Shown: positions 23,100 through 34,000 of the stretch, piece after piece
Numbering within the stretch: the stretch's first letter is position 1
Layout of the letters: each line of letters begins with the position of its first letter
DNA from: Eremophila alpestris peregrina
Lineage: Eukaryota; Chordata; Aves; Passeriformes; Alaudidae
Direction: 5' to 3'
Assembly: GCA_009792885.1 (NCBI GenBank)
Contig: WMCF01000015.1
Coordinates: 4,541,076 to 4,605,075 of the forward strand
Length of the DNA stretch: 64,000 nucleotides
Made by a program: the position numbers and the translations under genes
Notes under the pieces: generated by a model
What the model was told of the DNA's origin: nothing
Seen by the model: only the letters and a program-made list of their open reading frames with translations
Database searches by the model: none

Positions 23100-24370
23100 A
23101 GGCCTGTAGGATGCCATGAGAGTATATATTTGAGGTCTTATCAAACAACAATATTGAATTGAAAACTACAACCAATAAACCAGGATGCATAAACTAGATG
23201 GCTAAACTGGAAAAACAAAACAAAGCAAAAAAAAAAACCAGCAAAATTGTTTGCTCAGGAAATGAGCAGAGTGGTTTGTAACAGTATGAAGATACCGCAA
23301 ATGCGACAGTTTTTGTCAGTTCAGACTACTGTGGGCTGTGACCTGAGCGCTACATGACCCTCCTCTGCGCAAATAATCATGCTGTCTCAAATTACACAGA
23401 GCAGCTCTTCAGCTCAAGCTACAGATTTTTTATTTGTAGGCAGGGTTAAAACGGTGGCCATAACAACGTGTACTGGGGGTTACCGCCGCTGCTGCGACAG
23501 ATTTAAACAGGGGGACGGACAGTCGCTACAATTGGCAATTACCCAAAGGATACGGATGCTGTGTGGCTGGCAAAGCTTTGTCCAGCTACTTTCTCAGATG
23601 GAGGAGACCAGTTACTAACATCTAGAGTATGTGGCGGGTTTGTCGTTGACAGATGTTATCGCGATAGCGAAGAGGTAAGCCTCCCCGATTAAAAGCTCAA
23701 GCAGGAAACACAAGATTGGGGGGGGGGAAGGAAAATTAAAATGAGCCGTAACGAAACTCTTGACTCGGCAGTGCGCAGGGGGAGGCTGCCGTGCCGCGCC
23801 ACGGCTGGTTCTCCTCGCGGGGAGAGGCGGCAGGGGGAGCGAAGCCAGTGCCCCGGGCCCCCGCTCCTTTCCGGGAGCCTTCTCCCTAGCGAATCTCCGA
23901 CTCGTCAGAATCAAAACCAACTCAGACAGCGCTTCGGCACTTCTGCAAACGGGGCGGGAGAGGCGGGCCCGACAGCCTCCCCACCTCCTTCTCACCGCTG
24001 TTCGGCGACCTTCCTCCCCTTGCAGATCTCCTCCTCCTGCCTTCCGTACGCGGCTGGCCACGCTGCGAGCCGCAGGCAAAGCCCAGCACCACGGCCGCAG
24101 GGAGGCCGGCAGCACTGGGCAGAACCGGGAGCGGAGCGCACGTTGTGTTTTCCTTCGGGGCCCGGGTCGGCGGGGCTGTCCCGCCCCTGAGCCGGGGGTG
24201 GTCGGGACTCGGAGCCCACTCGGGGCGTAGTCCCGCCGCTCCGCCCCGGGGCGTTGAGGAGGAGGAGAAGGAGGAGGAGAGGGGTGTCTCGGCCGTCCTT
24301 CCCCGCCCCGCGGGCTGACCCCGCGCGGGCAGGCAGGAGGCGGCGCGGCGGCGGGGACGTGCCCGGCGGG

Positions 24371-24382
24371 ATGCGCGTTTAG
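24371..24382 (+). promoter_or_regulatory. Very short upstream ORF (MRV-stop) before TBC1D4
   Basis: ATGCGCGTTTAG lies 94 nt before the TBC1D4 start codon. The context has G at -3 but C at +4. If transcription begins upstream of 24371, this minimal uORF would precede the main frame and could damp initiation. The transcription start is not known from sequence. Confidence 0.45.
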
Positions 24383-24475
24383 CGGCGGCCCCGGCCGAGC
24401 GCAGGCCCCGCCGGCTGCACCTGGCGCCGGGGGAAGCGGCCGCGGAGTCCCGCGTCCTGCGCCCCGACACCCGCC

Positions 24476-24955
24476 ATGGAGAAGCGAGGGGAGGGCGAGC
24501 CGCTCTCCCACCCCCTGGAGCCCGAGCCCGAGCCGCAGCCGGCGCCGCCGGGGGAGAAGCGCTTCAGGTTGTGGTACGTGGGTTCGTCGTGCCTGGACAG
24601 GCGGACCACGCTGCCCATGCTGCCCTGGCTGGTGGCCGAGATCCGCCGCCGCGGGCAGCGGCAGGAGCCCGGCGGCGCTCCGGGCAGCGGGGTGCCGGCC
24701 CGCGAGGTGCTGCTGCTGCTGGGCTCGCCCACGCTGCGCTGCGTGCCCGTCAGCCCCGGCCCCGCCGCCGGCCCCGGCCGCCCCGCCAGCCCCGCGCCCG
24801 CCGTCTTCATCTTCGAGCACAAGGCGCAGCACATCGCCCGCTTCATCCACAACAGCCACGACCTCACCTACTTCGCCTACCTGATCAAGGCGCAACCCGA
24901 CAACCCTGACTCCCCCATGACCTGCCACGTCTTCCGGGCCACCGACCCCAACCAG
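24476..24955 (+). CDS. TBC1D4: TBC1D4 (AS160) exon 1, 160 aa; rest beyond window
   Basis: TBC1D4 is a Rab GTPase-activating protein phosphorylated by Akt that restrains GLUT4 vesicle exocytosis. This exon gives the N-terminus and the first part of the first PTB domain. Matching segments to human TBC1D4 (from memory) are HPLEPEPE (12-19), KRFRLWYVGSSCLDRRTTLP (28-47), MLPWLVAEIRRR (48-59), AVFIFEHKAQHIARFIHNSH (109-128) and DLTYFAYLIKAQP (129-141), ending in HVFRATDPNQ (151-160). A Pro/Gly/Ala-rich segment (about 65-107) interrupts the PTB fold and is the least conserved part. The ATG context is optimal (gccATGG). The family join (..ATDPSQ, then VPDVISS) places the exon end after Gln160, where the intron begins GCGAGT, not GT. 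The catalytic TBC domain lies far outside. The paralogue TBC1D1 is less similar. Confidence 0.93.
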
Positions 24956-24961
24956 GCGAGT
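24956..24961 (+). other. TBC1D4: Probable GC-type splice donor of TBC1D4 exon 1
   Basis: The junction reads CCCAACCAG|GCGAGT. Apart from C at intron position 2 it is an ideal U1 target. A GT four bases on (GCGA|GTGGGG) would shift the frame relative to the family join, so the GC donor is preferred. Splicing here is inferred. Confidence 0.6.
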
Positions 24962-25106
24962 GGGGGCAAGGGACGGGGGCGCTGCCCAGGATCTCCCCGC
25001 TTGGCTCCTCTCCTCGCCGGGCGGGACCCTCGCCAGGAGGGGCCGATGTGCCCGGGCGGGGCAGGCTGGTGCCTGCGGGGCGCTGCGGGACCGCAGCCTC
25101 CGCACG

Positions 25107-25125
25107 CCCACCCACCCACCCACCC
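25107..25125 (-). repeat. CCCA tandem run; G-quadruplex motif on minus strand
   Basis: Five C3 tracts are separated by single A (cccacccacccacccaccc). The minus strand therefore carries five G3 tracts with 1-nt loops, the strongest kind of G4 motif. It lies about 150 nt into TBC1D4 intron 1, on the template strand. Confidence 0.8.
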
Positions 25126-27414
25126 TTCGCGTGGGAGAGGCCGGCCGTGCCCGCCGGGCTCGTCCCGGTCTGCCCCTCCTGCTCAGGCGGCTGCAGCGCC
25201 CTTGGGCTCCGCGGAAAGGGGGACAGTGGGGACTGTGTGGCTGTGGGGTGCCTTGCCAGCCCCTGCCAGGCCGGCGGTACCAAGCTCTGCGGAACGCAGT
25301 GCCCGGCGGCATGGAGCCCCTTTCTTCCCGGTCCACCCTCCGTGGGGAGGCCTCGCATCCTGCAGCAGCTCCGTGGCCAAGGGCACGGTTTGCTCTACGA
25401 GCAGGAGGCAGGCTTTGTGTTAAAGCGTCCCAGCGGTGCTGTCAGTGTTGGGAACGGGATAGTGGAGGATGGTGCTTTTCCTCAGGTCCCCGTGGTGCAG
25501 AAAGGAAGGTTCGTGACCAGCGGGTCCTGTTGTGATCACGGGTCATGCTTAGGACACCTGGCCGTGCTCAGGCATATGCAATAGTGCTACAAACAAGGCT
25601 AGGTTTGGGTGGGGACATTTTTGATAAAGTGCCAACTGGAAAAAAAGACCTAACAGTAAGATTGTATTTTCCTGACTATCTAGCCGGCTTTGGCTAACAC
25701 AACAAACGTGTAGCAGACTTCTTTCTCTCCTATTTAGAGTATGTGAGCAATAGCGGGTGGACAAGTAGGTTGGATAATCAATTAAGCAAAATGACAGCAA
25801 GAAAAAGGCCTTTCAATAACAGTCCTTTGGTTGAGTAAGTCAGAATACCTTCTCCTCAGTTTTCACTGACTGGAGAAAAAAAACTTGTAGTTAGAAGATA
25901 GCAGACTTACTGCATGTACTGAACAGCTGCTAGGGTTTCTGTGGGTTTTCTTAAGTGAGGAGGGTAGGAAGTATTTAGAAAACTACTGAAAAGTTCTCAG
26001 TATATGAACTTCTATTTGAGCCAGCACACTTCCAGAGAACATGGAGACATTTAGGTTGCATTCTTAGCTGTGGCTTAAGGATAGGCTTAGGACAGGCAGT
26101 ATCCCAAGTGGAGGTAACTGTGCTTAACTTGTTGGCAACTGCTGTGGGTTGTGCTCTGCCAGGAGAGCACGCAGCAAGAGCGTTGAGGGGATCGTTAACA
26201 CTCGAGGGGGGGAGCCCGAATGGCCTTTTAGGCGTTTGGTGGTATGGACTGAGGCAAGCTAAAGTTTCTGCTGCTGGCAGAAGATGCTGAATCAAATTTA
26301 TTTCTGGGGTAGGTCTGTACTGGTACCATGAGTTTGTAAAACAATCCTGTGTAAAGATAGTGAATCCCTAGTACTCCAGTGAATGTGCACAGTACTACAT
26401 ACATTTGCAAGGCTGTTTCTGACTTAAGCTCTATCCATATGTCTTTCCTTCTTTCTTCATGAGGAAAGTGCCCTTATGTGCATTGAATTAAATCAAACTG
26501 ATACTGTAGGTAAAGTCTTCCTATTGCAAGAAGTTGTTAGTGTGACTGTATCTTGTTCAGTCTTTAGTTATGCCTGTTACGAATTTTCTTAACTTCATTA
26601 TCGTTAATAAAGAATATATCCTTCCCAGGAGCATTACTCAGCACATGATTTTGAACTACAGTGAGGGTAGTAAATGCAGAGCTAACGATGTGATTCACAA
26701 GTGTCTGACTAACAGGCAGGTTTTTTTAAGGTACTAAAAGAAGGTGGATTCTCTCCCCCCCACTCCGAGTTTCGTTTTTCAATTGTCATGGCTTGGTTGG
26801 CTAAGCCTGTGCAGGTATCTAGCTGTTGGTCTGTGCTAAAGCTTAATCCTGAGTGGGTGAAGTCAAGCTGCAGGTTACTAGCTCTAAAAGTCTTCTTTCT
26901 AAGCTCTTAATTGTTTATTATAGAATTGATGCTGTCCTTACCTGCTTTCAAGATCTTTACACACTTCTGTTTCATAGTGGTTTTATAAGCCTCGTGTTGT
27001 GTATTAGCTTAGAAAGTATTTTTCACAGCTGTTATTTTAAGATAACCTCATTTTCCATCTTAGGCTATGGTAACTTTGAGCCAACCTAAGGTGACACTGC
27101 TACTGAGAGAAGTGATCCTGTCTTCTTTAAGCCTCAACCCTTTGTTTCTTCCTGTCAGCTTTGTCCTCATAGCAGCACAACTGTTTGTGCAGCCATACAG
27201 CAAACAGGATCCAGGAATTGACTGGATGTTAAGCTTGCTTTTTCCTTACCTCCTCTGGAGTATTTCGAAACTGGTTCCCTCATTTGCTTTACTGTGCAAC
27301 CCTAATAACTGTTTGCATCCAGGCAGATGGCTTGAAGGCATGTGGTATTAATGAGTGGTCAAGAAGGGGAAGAGTCAGATAGCCTTTCCAGAAGTTCTAG
27401 AGAAGATCACTTCC

Positions 27415-27562
27415 AGGAAAGTGGAATACTCCATCCCTGGAATTGTTCAAGGATGGGGCTTTGAGCAACCTGGTCTAATGGAAGGTGTTCCCTGGCAAGT
27501 GAGGGTGCAATTAGCTGGTCTTTAAGACCCCTTCCAAGCCAAACCATTCTGTGGTTCTGTGG
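27415..27562 (+). mobile_element. CR1 LINE 3'-end fragment (plus)
   Basis: It shows the CR1 tail order: catccctggaattgttcaagg, then ggggctttgagcaacctgg, then tctaatggaaggtgttccct, then gaccccttccaagccaaacc and attctgtggttctgtgg. It is short, strongly truncated and intronic. Confidence 0.85.
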
Positions 27563-30500
27563 AAGTTATGCCGACTTTAGATTCACCAGAGGTGACTTCA
27601 AAGCCATGGTATTGTCCATTTTGGCAGTATTAAGTTTAGCTAAGTAACTCTGGAATGAAAGGTACAGGAGATGTCTTGTGGTCTCTGAGTTAGAAGACAG
27701 CTTGCCATAATTTGAATGGTGGATGTTAATTATAAAATGAGAGGTTAATGATTGACTTTCGAGGGACTAGTGCTACCTTGATAATTCGAAAGACAATGTA
27801 GGTGAGAATGAAAGTTTTGGCTTCAAGCCTGTAGCTTTGTCCACCAGCTCTACTCCACATTGTTTAGGATGCATGTGCATTCATTATGATCACAAAAAGG
27901 GCAGGTATTCATAGAAAAAAGCACTGCCTCTTGCCATTCTCTGCAAATTTCTTTACCAGATGACCAGTGAAAAGCCAGTGTAATATGTGCTCTGATGACA
28001 TCAGGTGAGAAGATAACATCTTTTAATATTATTTGCTGGGAAAAATGAGAGTGAGCTAGTAGTATGAAACAACTCCATATTTTATTTGAAAGCCTGCAAA
28101 TTTTAGGCAGAGCTGAAAAGTAATAGTGGGGTGACTACGGTTCTGGAGTAGTGCTTGGGCAGAGTGTCAAATCCAGAGCTTGTCAGCATGACAGTGGATG
28201 CTAAGATGCTTTTATTGGAGGGGCAGTGTGGGTGTGTGTCTCTTATGCTGTTTCATTACAAGGGGAGATATCTGAAGCCATCTGACTGGTGAAAATGGGA
28301 ACAGAAATGTTTGCCTTTTTTTCTCCCTCAGAACTTATTAGAGCCTTTGCTTCTTGTTTTAACTGTTCAAAGCAGTAGTCAGCTGGAGTGGACAAGGGTA
28401 GTTGTCTATTTAAGGTTGCCTGGTAGCATCTGAGTAGCAGCCAGAGATTTGTTATTTTGTATTGCTGTCACTTGAGAATTAATGGAGTATGCACAGACTG
28501 TATGTAGACATCAGATGACAGTATTGTCTCATTTTATATTTGACAGATTTTCTTTACAATCCTGGGAACAGATATTTTTTTTTAACCCAAAAGTTAGAGT
28601 TTATAAATATGGCAGACATACCCTTCTTGCAGCCACCAAGAAAAGGCTGTTTAATTAGTATTTTCAAGCTCAACTTTAACACATTTTTACCATTAGATAC
28701 TGATTTTATTCTGTAAACCAGATACGAATTATGTGGAACAATCAATGCAGTTTGACAATTGCCTTGAGTTCCCTGTTCTCTGGGGGAGAAGCTTATGGTA
28801 TGATCTCTTTCTGCATTTTTTTTTAATTATTATTATCATGCTGGTCTAGATTGTGTGTTTCCTGCTTGAAACATGAATAAAAAATGTTTTGAAAAGATTT
28901 TTTTTAACCTGAACTGGCATCCTAAATCAAATTATACTATACTTGATTCTTATTAGTGAAAATAATTGTTTCCTCTGGTTAAGTAAAAAGTCATTTCATG
29001 CATTTTTGTTTTCTTTTCTCAAACTTATAAGCATGATGAAAATGTATTGTTAGAAGCTTTCAAAAGTAATCCAAGCTGGCTGTGGAAAACAAAATGTTCA
29101 GGTGGGCAGACTTCAGTTGAATTTAGCTCTTGTGGGTATGATCTATAGCTGTGTCTTTGTGCTACACCCACGTCTTCAGGGTCTAGGCTTTCTCAAGGTG
29201 AAGCAGAAGTAATGGAGCCTCATGGTGACAGTGTAAAGCTGTGATAAGAACTGCAGAGGTAGAAAGCAGCTCAGAGACAAGAGCTGGAGAAAGCCCACTT
29301 GTCAGAAACACTTGTCTATTCCAAGAATGCATTTCTTTTTTATTGGATAATGTGGTTCAGTAAAGCAAGGACGTAAGACAATTGTTCTGGAAAAGCAAGG
29401 CATCAGTACAACGTCTAGTCAAAGGAGTCTTTTATGCTGTATGAATATCATGTTACATAAAGTTTCTTACTGAAGAGTGTAAGTTAGAAATGGTTGAAGA
29501 ACAAAGTTCGTCAAGTTTACCTGCGTATTTCTGGTGTCCTTTGATTTTTATGTGATATAGGAGCATAAACTGAATGGCAGTAAAGTCAAGGTGTAGGAAG
29601 TACATATATACAGCATTGTTGGAATTCACATTAAAGTATTGCACTGGTTGAGTTGTCTGATAAGATGTGTTTTGAATAGGTGTATCAGACATGACAAAAT
29701 AGATACGCTCTAGGTTTTGAAGAATTCTGTAGCAAATGGGAGAGATGACATTTGGTTGATAGCACAATTTGGTTGCAGAGGAAACATTTTTCATGAGAAA
29801 GACAGGTTGTCCCAGTTTATGCCAAGAAAACAAGTCTTGGAGGGACCAAAAAAAATTTATTTTTAAAGTTCATGTGGGTCAGAATTTCATTCATGGGTTG
29901 AGAAGCTGAAAAACAATGACTCAGAACAAAGCATGGATGTTAAGGGCTTGAAATGAAATGCAGAATTGTTTGGTGAGCAGCCTTATTATCTCTAGCTTAC
30001 ATGGGTTATACAGCCTCAGATGAAAAGTCTTGCATTCCCTTCTTTTGAAACTGGAAATTGAGAGCTTAACGTTTCATTTTTGATTTCCTTAATAGATTTG
30101 GCACTTTTTTTTTCCTGAAAATGAGAGTACTTTTCATTTTAGGATTGTAAAGCTGTCTTTAAATTTTGATTTTGAACATCTTGTCCATAATGTCACAAAC
30201 AGAATAAATAAGAAAAACATCTAAAAAAATTTAAGTGTTTCTAAATGGCGATATACAGCCTTTTTATTCCTGTCTAATGTTTAGGAGAGGAAAGGGAATT
30301 GTTTAAATACCCTTTCCTGTCATGTTTGTAGAAAGAATTAATTCATTTTTCCTTTTGCAGTTCATGAAAATCACCTATTATTTGAGGAGTAAAAGCAGTG
30401 GCTTGGACAATTGTGTTTTCAAAAAGGCAGAATAAAATACAAGAAATTATGTATTTCACTGAGAGTGGCAGTAGGTAAACAGTGACCAGATAATAGGGCT

Positions 30501-30785
30501 GTCTTAAAGAAAGGAGCTTTTGTGTATCTGAGAATACCAAATCAAGGCTTCTCTTCTGTTTGTTTCTAAGGTTTTTTTTTTTTTTTGGTCCTGTCTGTCA
30601 GTGTAGAGGCAGTTTATTTTAAAAACAATAAATAGAGATCTGACTTAAAGATTTAGCTAGCATATGTGTGTCTTGGCAACAAGGAGAGTTTGATTTTTAG
30701 GGATGATGAAAATCTCTGACCAAAATGCTTGAAGGTGATATTTATAGAAGTGAATTCTAGAAAATATTTAATTTCTAAACAGCCA

Positions 30786-31094
30786 TTATAAAATAGAGGT
30801 GTTCCTGATGCCTGTCAATCTCTGCTCTTTGCTAAAGTTTGGTACAGCATTTGATGTGCACAGCTCACCGTTCCTTGGATCCCTTCCATCAATCTTCCCC
30901 ATTTGGAGCTCCCTGAACATCTTGAGTTCCTCTGAGGTAAAGTGGTGAATGAATACCGCAGTGAGTTGGGACCAGTTCAGGTTGCTGTCTGGTCTGTAGG
31001 TCATGCAGATTTTCAGCAGCATTGGCATGGTCTCTTCATGGTACCAGCTGTCCTCTGCCACCTGGTTTTGTTTCCTTTGTGTTTTCAGATATTA
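30786..31094 (-). pseudogene. Coding-like open stretch of unknown identity
   Basis: The minus strand is open for about 100 codons between stops and has a coding-like composition (for example DSWYHEETMPMLLKICM, SNLNWSQL, FTSEELKMFRELQMGKIDG). The first in-frame ATG is at the first Met of EETMPMLL. Inside it, the complement of 30863-30874 reads GGAACG|GTGAGC, a good donor, but no convincing acceptor lies upstream (aaacaaaaccag lacks a pyrimidine tract). I do not recognise the family. It may be a decayed retrocopy or retroviral gene fragment, a lost exon, or chance. It is antisense within TBC1D4 intron 1. Confidence 0.3.
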
Positions 31095-34000
31095 TTTCAA
31101 GTGCAGGGACAAGAAGAAAAAAGGAAGAGTTTATTTCAAGTGTGGCTTTTGTCACTTGTCACGTATGTGAATTGTGGCATCTTCCACCATGTGTTACTGA
31201 GACACCTTTAGAGACCACAAGGAGATAAAACGACCTTCAAGAGTAAAAATCTACTTGAAGAGGTCATTAAAATGTGGTGTTTCCAGGGCTGCTGAAAACC
31301 AAATTTAAGGCACCAAAGTGAAGTGATTTAATTTAGAAATAGGCTCTGTGCTTTCCTGTTCTGTAGCACCTGTAATACAGTATCTGTCACCTTGCATTCT
31401 GACACAAACACATACATCAAAACCATATGCAGTTACATGGGTCCCAAAATAAAGTAGAACATGTAATGTAACATAGCATATGATCATTTGACAAACAACT
31501 GTACTGTCTCTGGGGAGGTCAAAGTATAAAAAGACAATACTGAATGTCACAGGGCAGGATAAAAATATGGAAGTGGTTACACCAGGGATGCATGAACTGT
31601 GTGACTTCCGGTTCTGTGATTTGTTTTGGGTACCAGAGAACATGCATAAGTTTTGGATGTGCCTGTTTTCATCCATGAACATGTTGAGGTTTTTTACTCC
31701 TTTTCAGGTGTATTAATCAGGTGACATCTGGTAGATCAGTGAGTTGGGCAAATAAATATTCTTGATAGTCCTGTAGCTCTGGTATTTCAGTTTTCCTCTT
31801 GGCATTGGTCAAAGGTAAACCTGTTTGTGCTGGATGGGTTTAGTTCTGATAGTGTATTTAAGACTGCAGAGAAAAGAACATAAGAACCTACACAAGCAAA
31901 CAAAACTGCATGCATTTGACTGAATAGAGTCTCATATTATTAGAGTCTTAAGTTTTATATTTTATAAAAGTTTACTATGTATCCTGAAAAATCCTGTTAG
32001 TTTTTATTCTGAATGCAGTCAGCTCTACCAGCACAAAGCCTCCGATCGTCTCAAGGCACTCTCCCTTCCTTGCCTCTGTCTCTGAATAGCAGCCACCCTG
32101 CTTGAAACGAGCAGCAACTACCTCACAACTGCCTCGCTGTTTGAGGCAAAGCCTGCTTAAAGCCATCCCTCTAAAGTGAAATGGGCTGCTTAACCCCCCA
32201 CCCCCTCTGCCTGCTGCAGGGAATTAGGACTTAGAGAAGTTAATTACTTGGTCCTCTTTTGGAGAGGGCGCTGCTGCCAGGATTTCCACTGCTCCCTTAG
32301 CAGACTCTTTCTGGACAAAAAAAGGGAAAAGCTTGGCACCAGTGAGACTATTTGGTATCATTTTACCTTCCCAAGATCAAACTTGTGTCTTGGCTTCAGC
32401 TGCAGTGCCTAAACATGGTTTTTATGTCCTTTTGTGTGGTTTTAGTTGAGTCAACTGAACAAAAACTTTTAACATGTACTTCAAAGGCTGTCACAGTATG
32501 AAGTTCAGATAAGGTTGATGGCATATAGTAAGTACACATATAACATCTCTTAAATTTTCTGTTCAGAGCCTCAAAAAGATGTAATGAGCTAATAATTAAA
32601 TTAGCTACGCAACTACACAGTTGTAGTTGTGTTACAACTCCTTTCAGTTTGGATCATTTGTAAGAGTGGCAAAATACTTTAGTTGAACCACTGCAAAAAA
32701 GAAACACTTTTTAAAAAAGATTTTAAAATTTTTTTTGGACTTCTAATTATCTTCAGAAACTCTGCTTGATGCTTTGGAGGAATTGTATCTATTCAACCAC
32801 ATTTCCTGACTTTATAAGCTACTTGTGAGTTCATCTCTGTTCAAAACTGGTTGCTTTCTCACGGAATCCATAATTTTCCTTTTTAAAAGGATTTTATTCA
32901 GAATTAGATAGGCTTTAAAAGATATTTTCTAGAAATCTGGAATTGGTGAAATTTAGATATGGTGAGGATTTTCTTCTGCATTTCTGGAACTGCTGAAGAT
33001 AGGTAGGATTCTATAGTACTGGGCACATGGCAGTTTTCTGAAGGATTATAAATTTGAAATGCAAACATGAAAGAGAGCATTATTCAAAGCCAGTGTGAAA
33101 GACTTGTAGAAGCTGTTGGGTAAGATAAAACCAATACTATGAAAGTGTGGCTTTTTTCCAGCTCTACCATCCCTAGCTCTGCTGTTTTCCCTCTCCCATT
33201 ACAGCTGACTTTAAAGGTATATTCCAGTCATGGAGTTCATTTTGTGTGTTGATAAACCTTAAGAGCTTGCTCTGTTAAAGTAACTGGGGTTATGTTTTAT
33301 TTCATTACTCTTCTTGGCAGGTACATGTAGATCTGCACAGTGCTGTTTAGAGATCCTTGATGCGTTGAAAAAACATGTTGAGGAAAGTCAGAATATTATC
33401 CTCCAGGGCATAGCAGTGACTGCTTTCCAGACTGTTTGTGATTTTGTTTTTCCTAGCAAGATAAATATTTATTTTTCAGAATGCTGATCTTAAATATATT
33501 TCATGTATTATGTGACACAGATATGGGTTTCCTGTTACGTTAATTCAGAAAGAGCGCAGAAAGCAGCAATGTCCCAGGAGCTTTGGGAATAGTCAGTGGT
33601 CTGTGGGTTCTTAAGTATTTCTGAAATAGCGTAAATATTCAGTAACAGAGCAGTGAAAGACCAGGACGTGCAGTGCTAACTTGTTGAAGCATATTTTTAT
33701 GTGCCTGTTCATAGTTTATTTCTTGCTTTGGCTTGATTATTCCTAACAACTCCATCTCAAGTTACGGTAAGATTTCTAAATAAAAATAGAGTAGGCTAAT
33801 GCGTATTTAACAGTGCTGTATTTGCCAGGGAGGAGCCAGTTGCTTGCTTGCTGCTTGGCTGAAGGGCAGAAATGAAGCATCACACCAACTCCAGCTAAAG
33901 CCTGTGCTGAAAGCTGGTGTTTGACCTTCAGGTGCTGTACAAATTCTAAGGTCTGCAATTCCTGCCTGCCCCAGCTCAGTCACAGCATGCAAAATTATAG

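Larger units (their letters stand above)
23740..25330. promoter_or_regulatory. CpG island and promoter of TBC1D4
   Basis: This is a long GC/CpG-rich island spanning the presumed 5' UTR, exon 1 and the start of intron 1 of TBC1D4. It includes a GAG/GGA-rich purine tract at about 24255-24282 and a CCCA run at 25107-25125. Many open frames on both strands, the longest on minus at 23615-25336, reflect base composition and show low-complexity R/P/G/A sequence. Confidence 0.82.

Noticed and set aside
23615..25336. 573-codon open frame on the minus strand
   Set aside because: It lies wholly within the TBC1D4 CpG island, is low-complexity R/P/G/A-rich, and is the shadow of the exon 1 coding strand and GC-rich flanks.
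27067..27351. 94-codon plus-strand open frame just before the CR1 at 27.4 kb
   Set aside because: It has no match to TBC1D4 exon 2 or any family I know, with no acceptor or donor at suitable positions.
29453..29833. 126-codon minus-strand open frame
   Set aside because: It has no recognisable domain and no flanking gene structure, and its length is within chance expectation for 64 kb of six frames.
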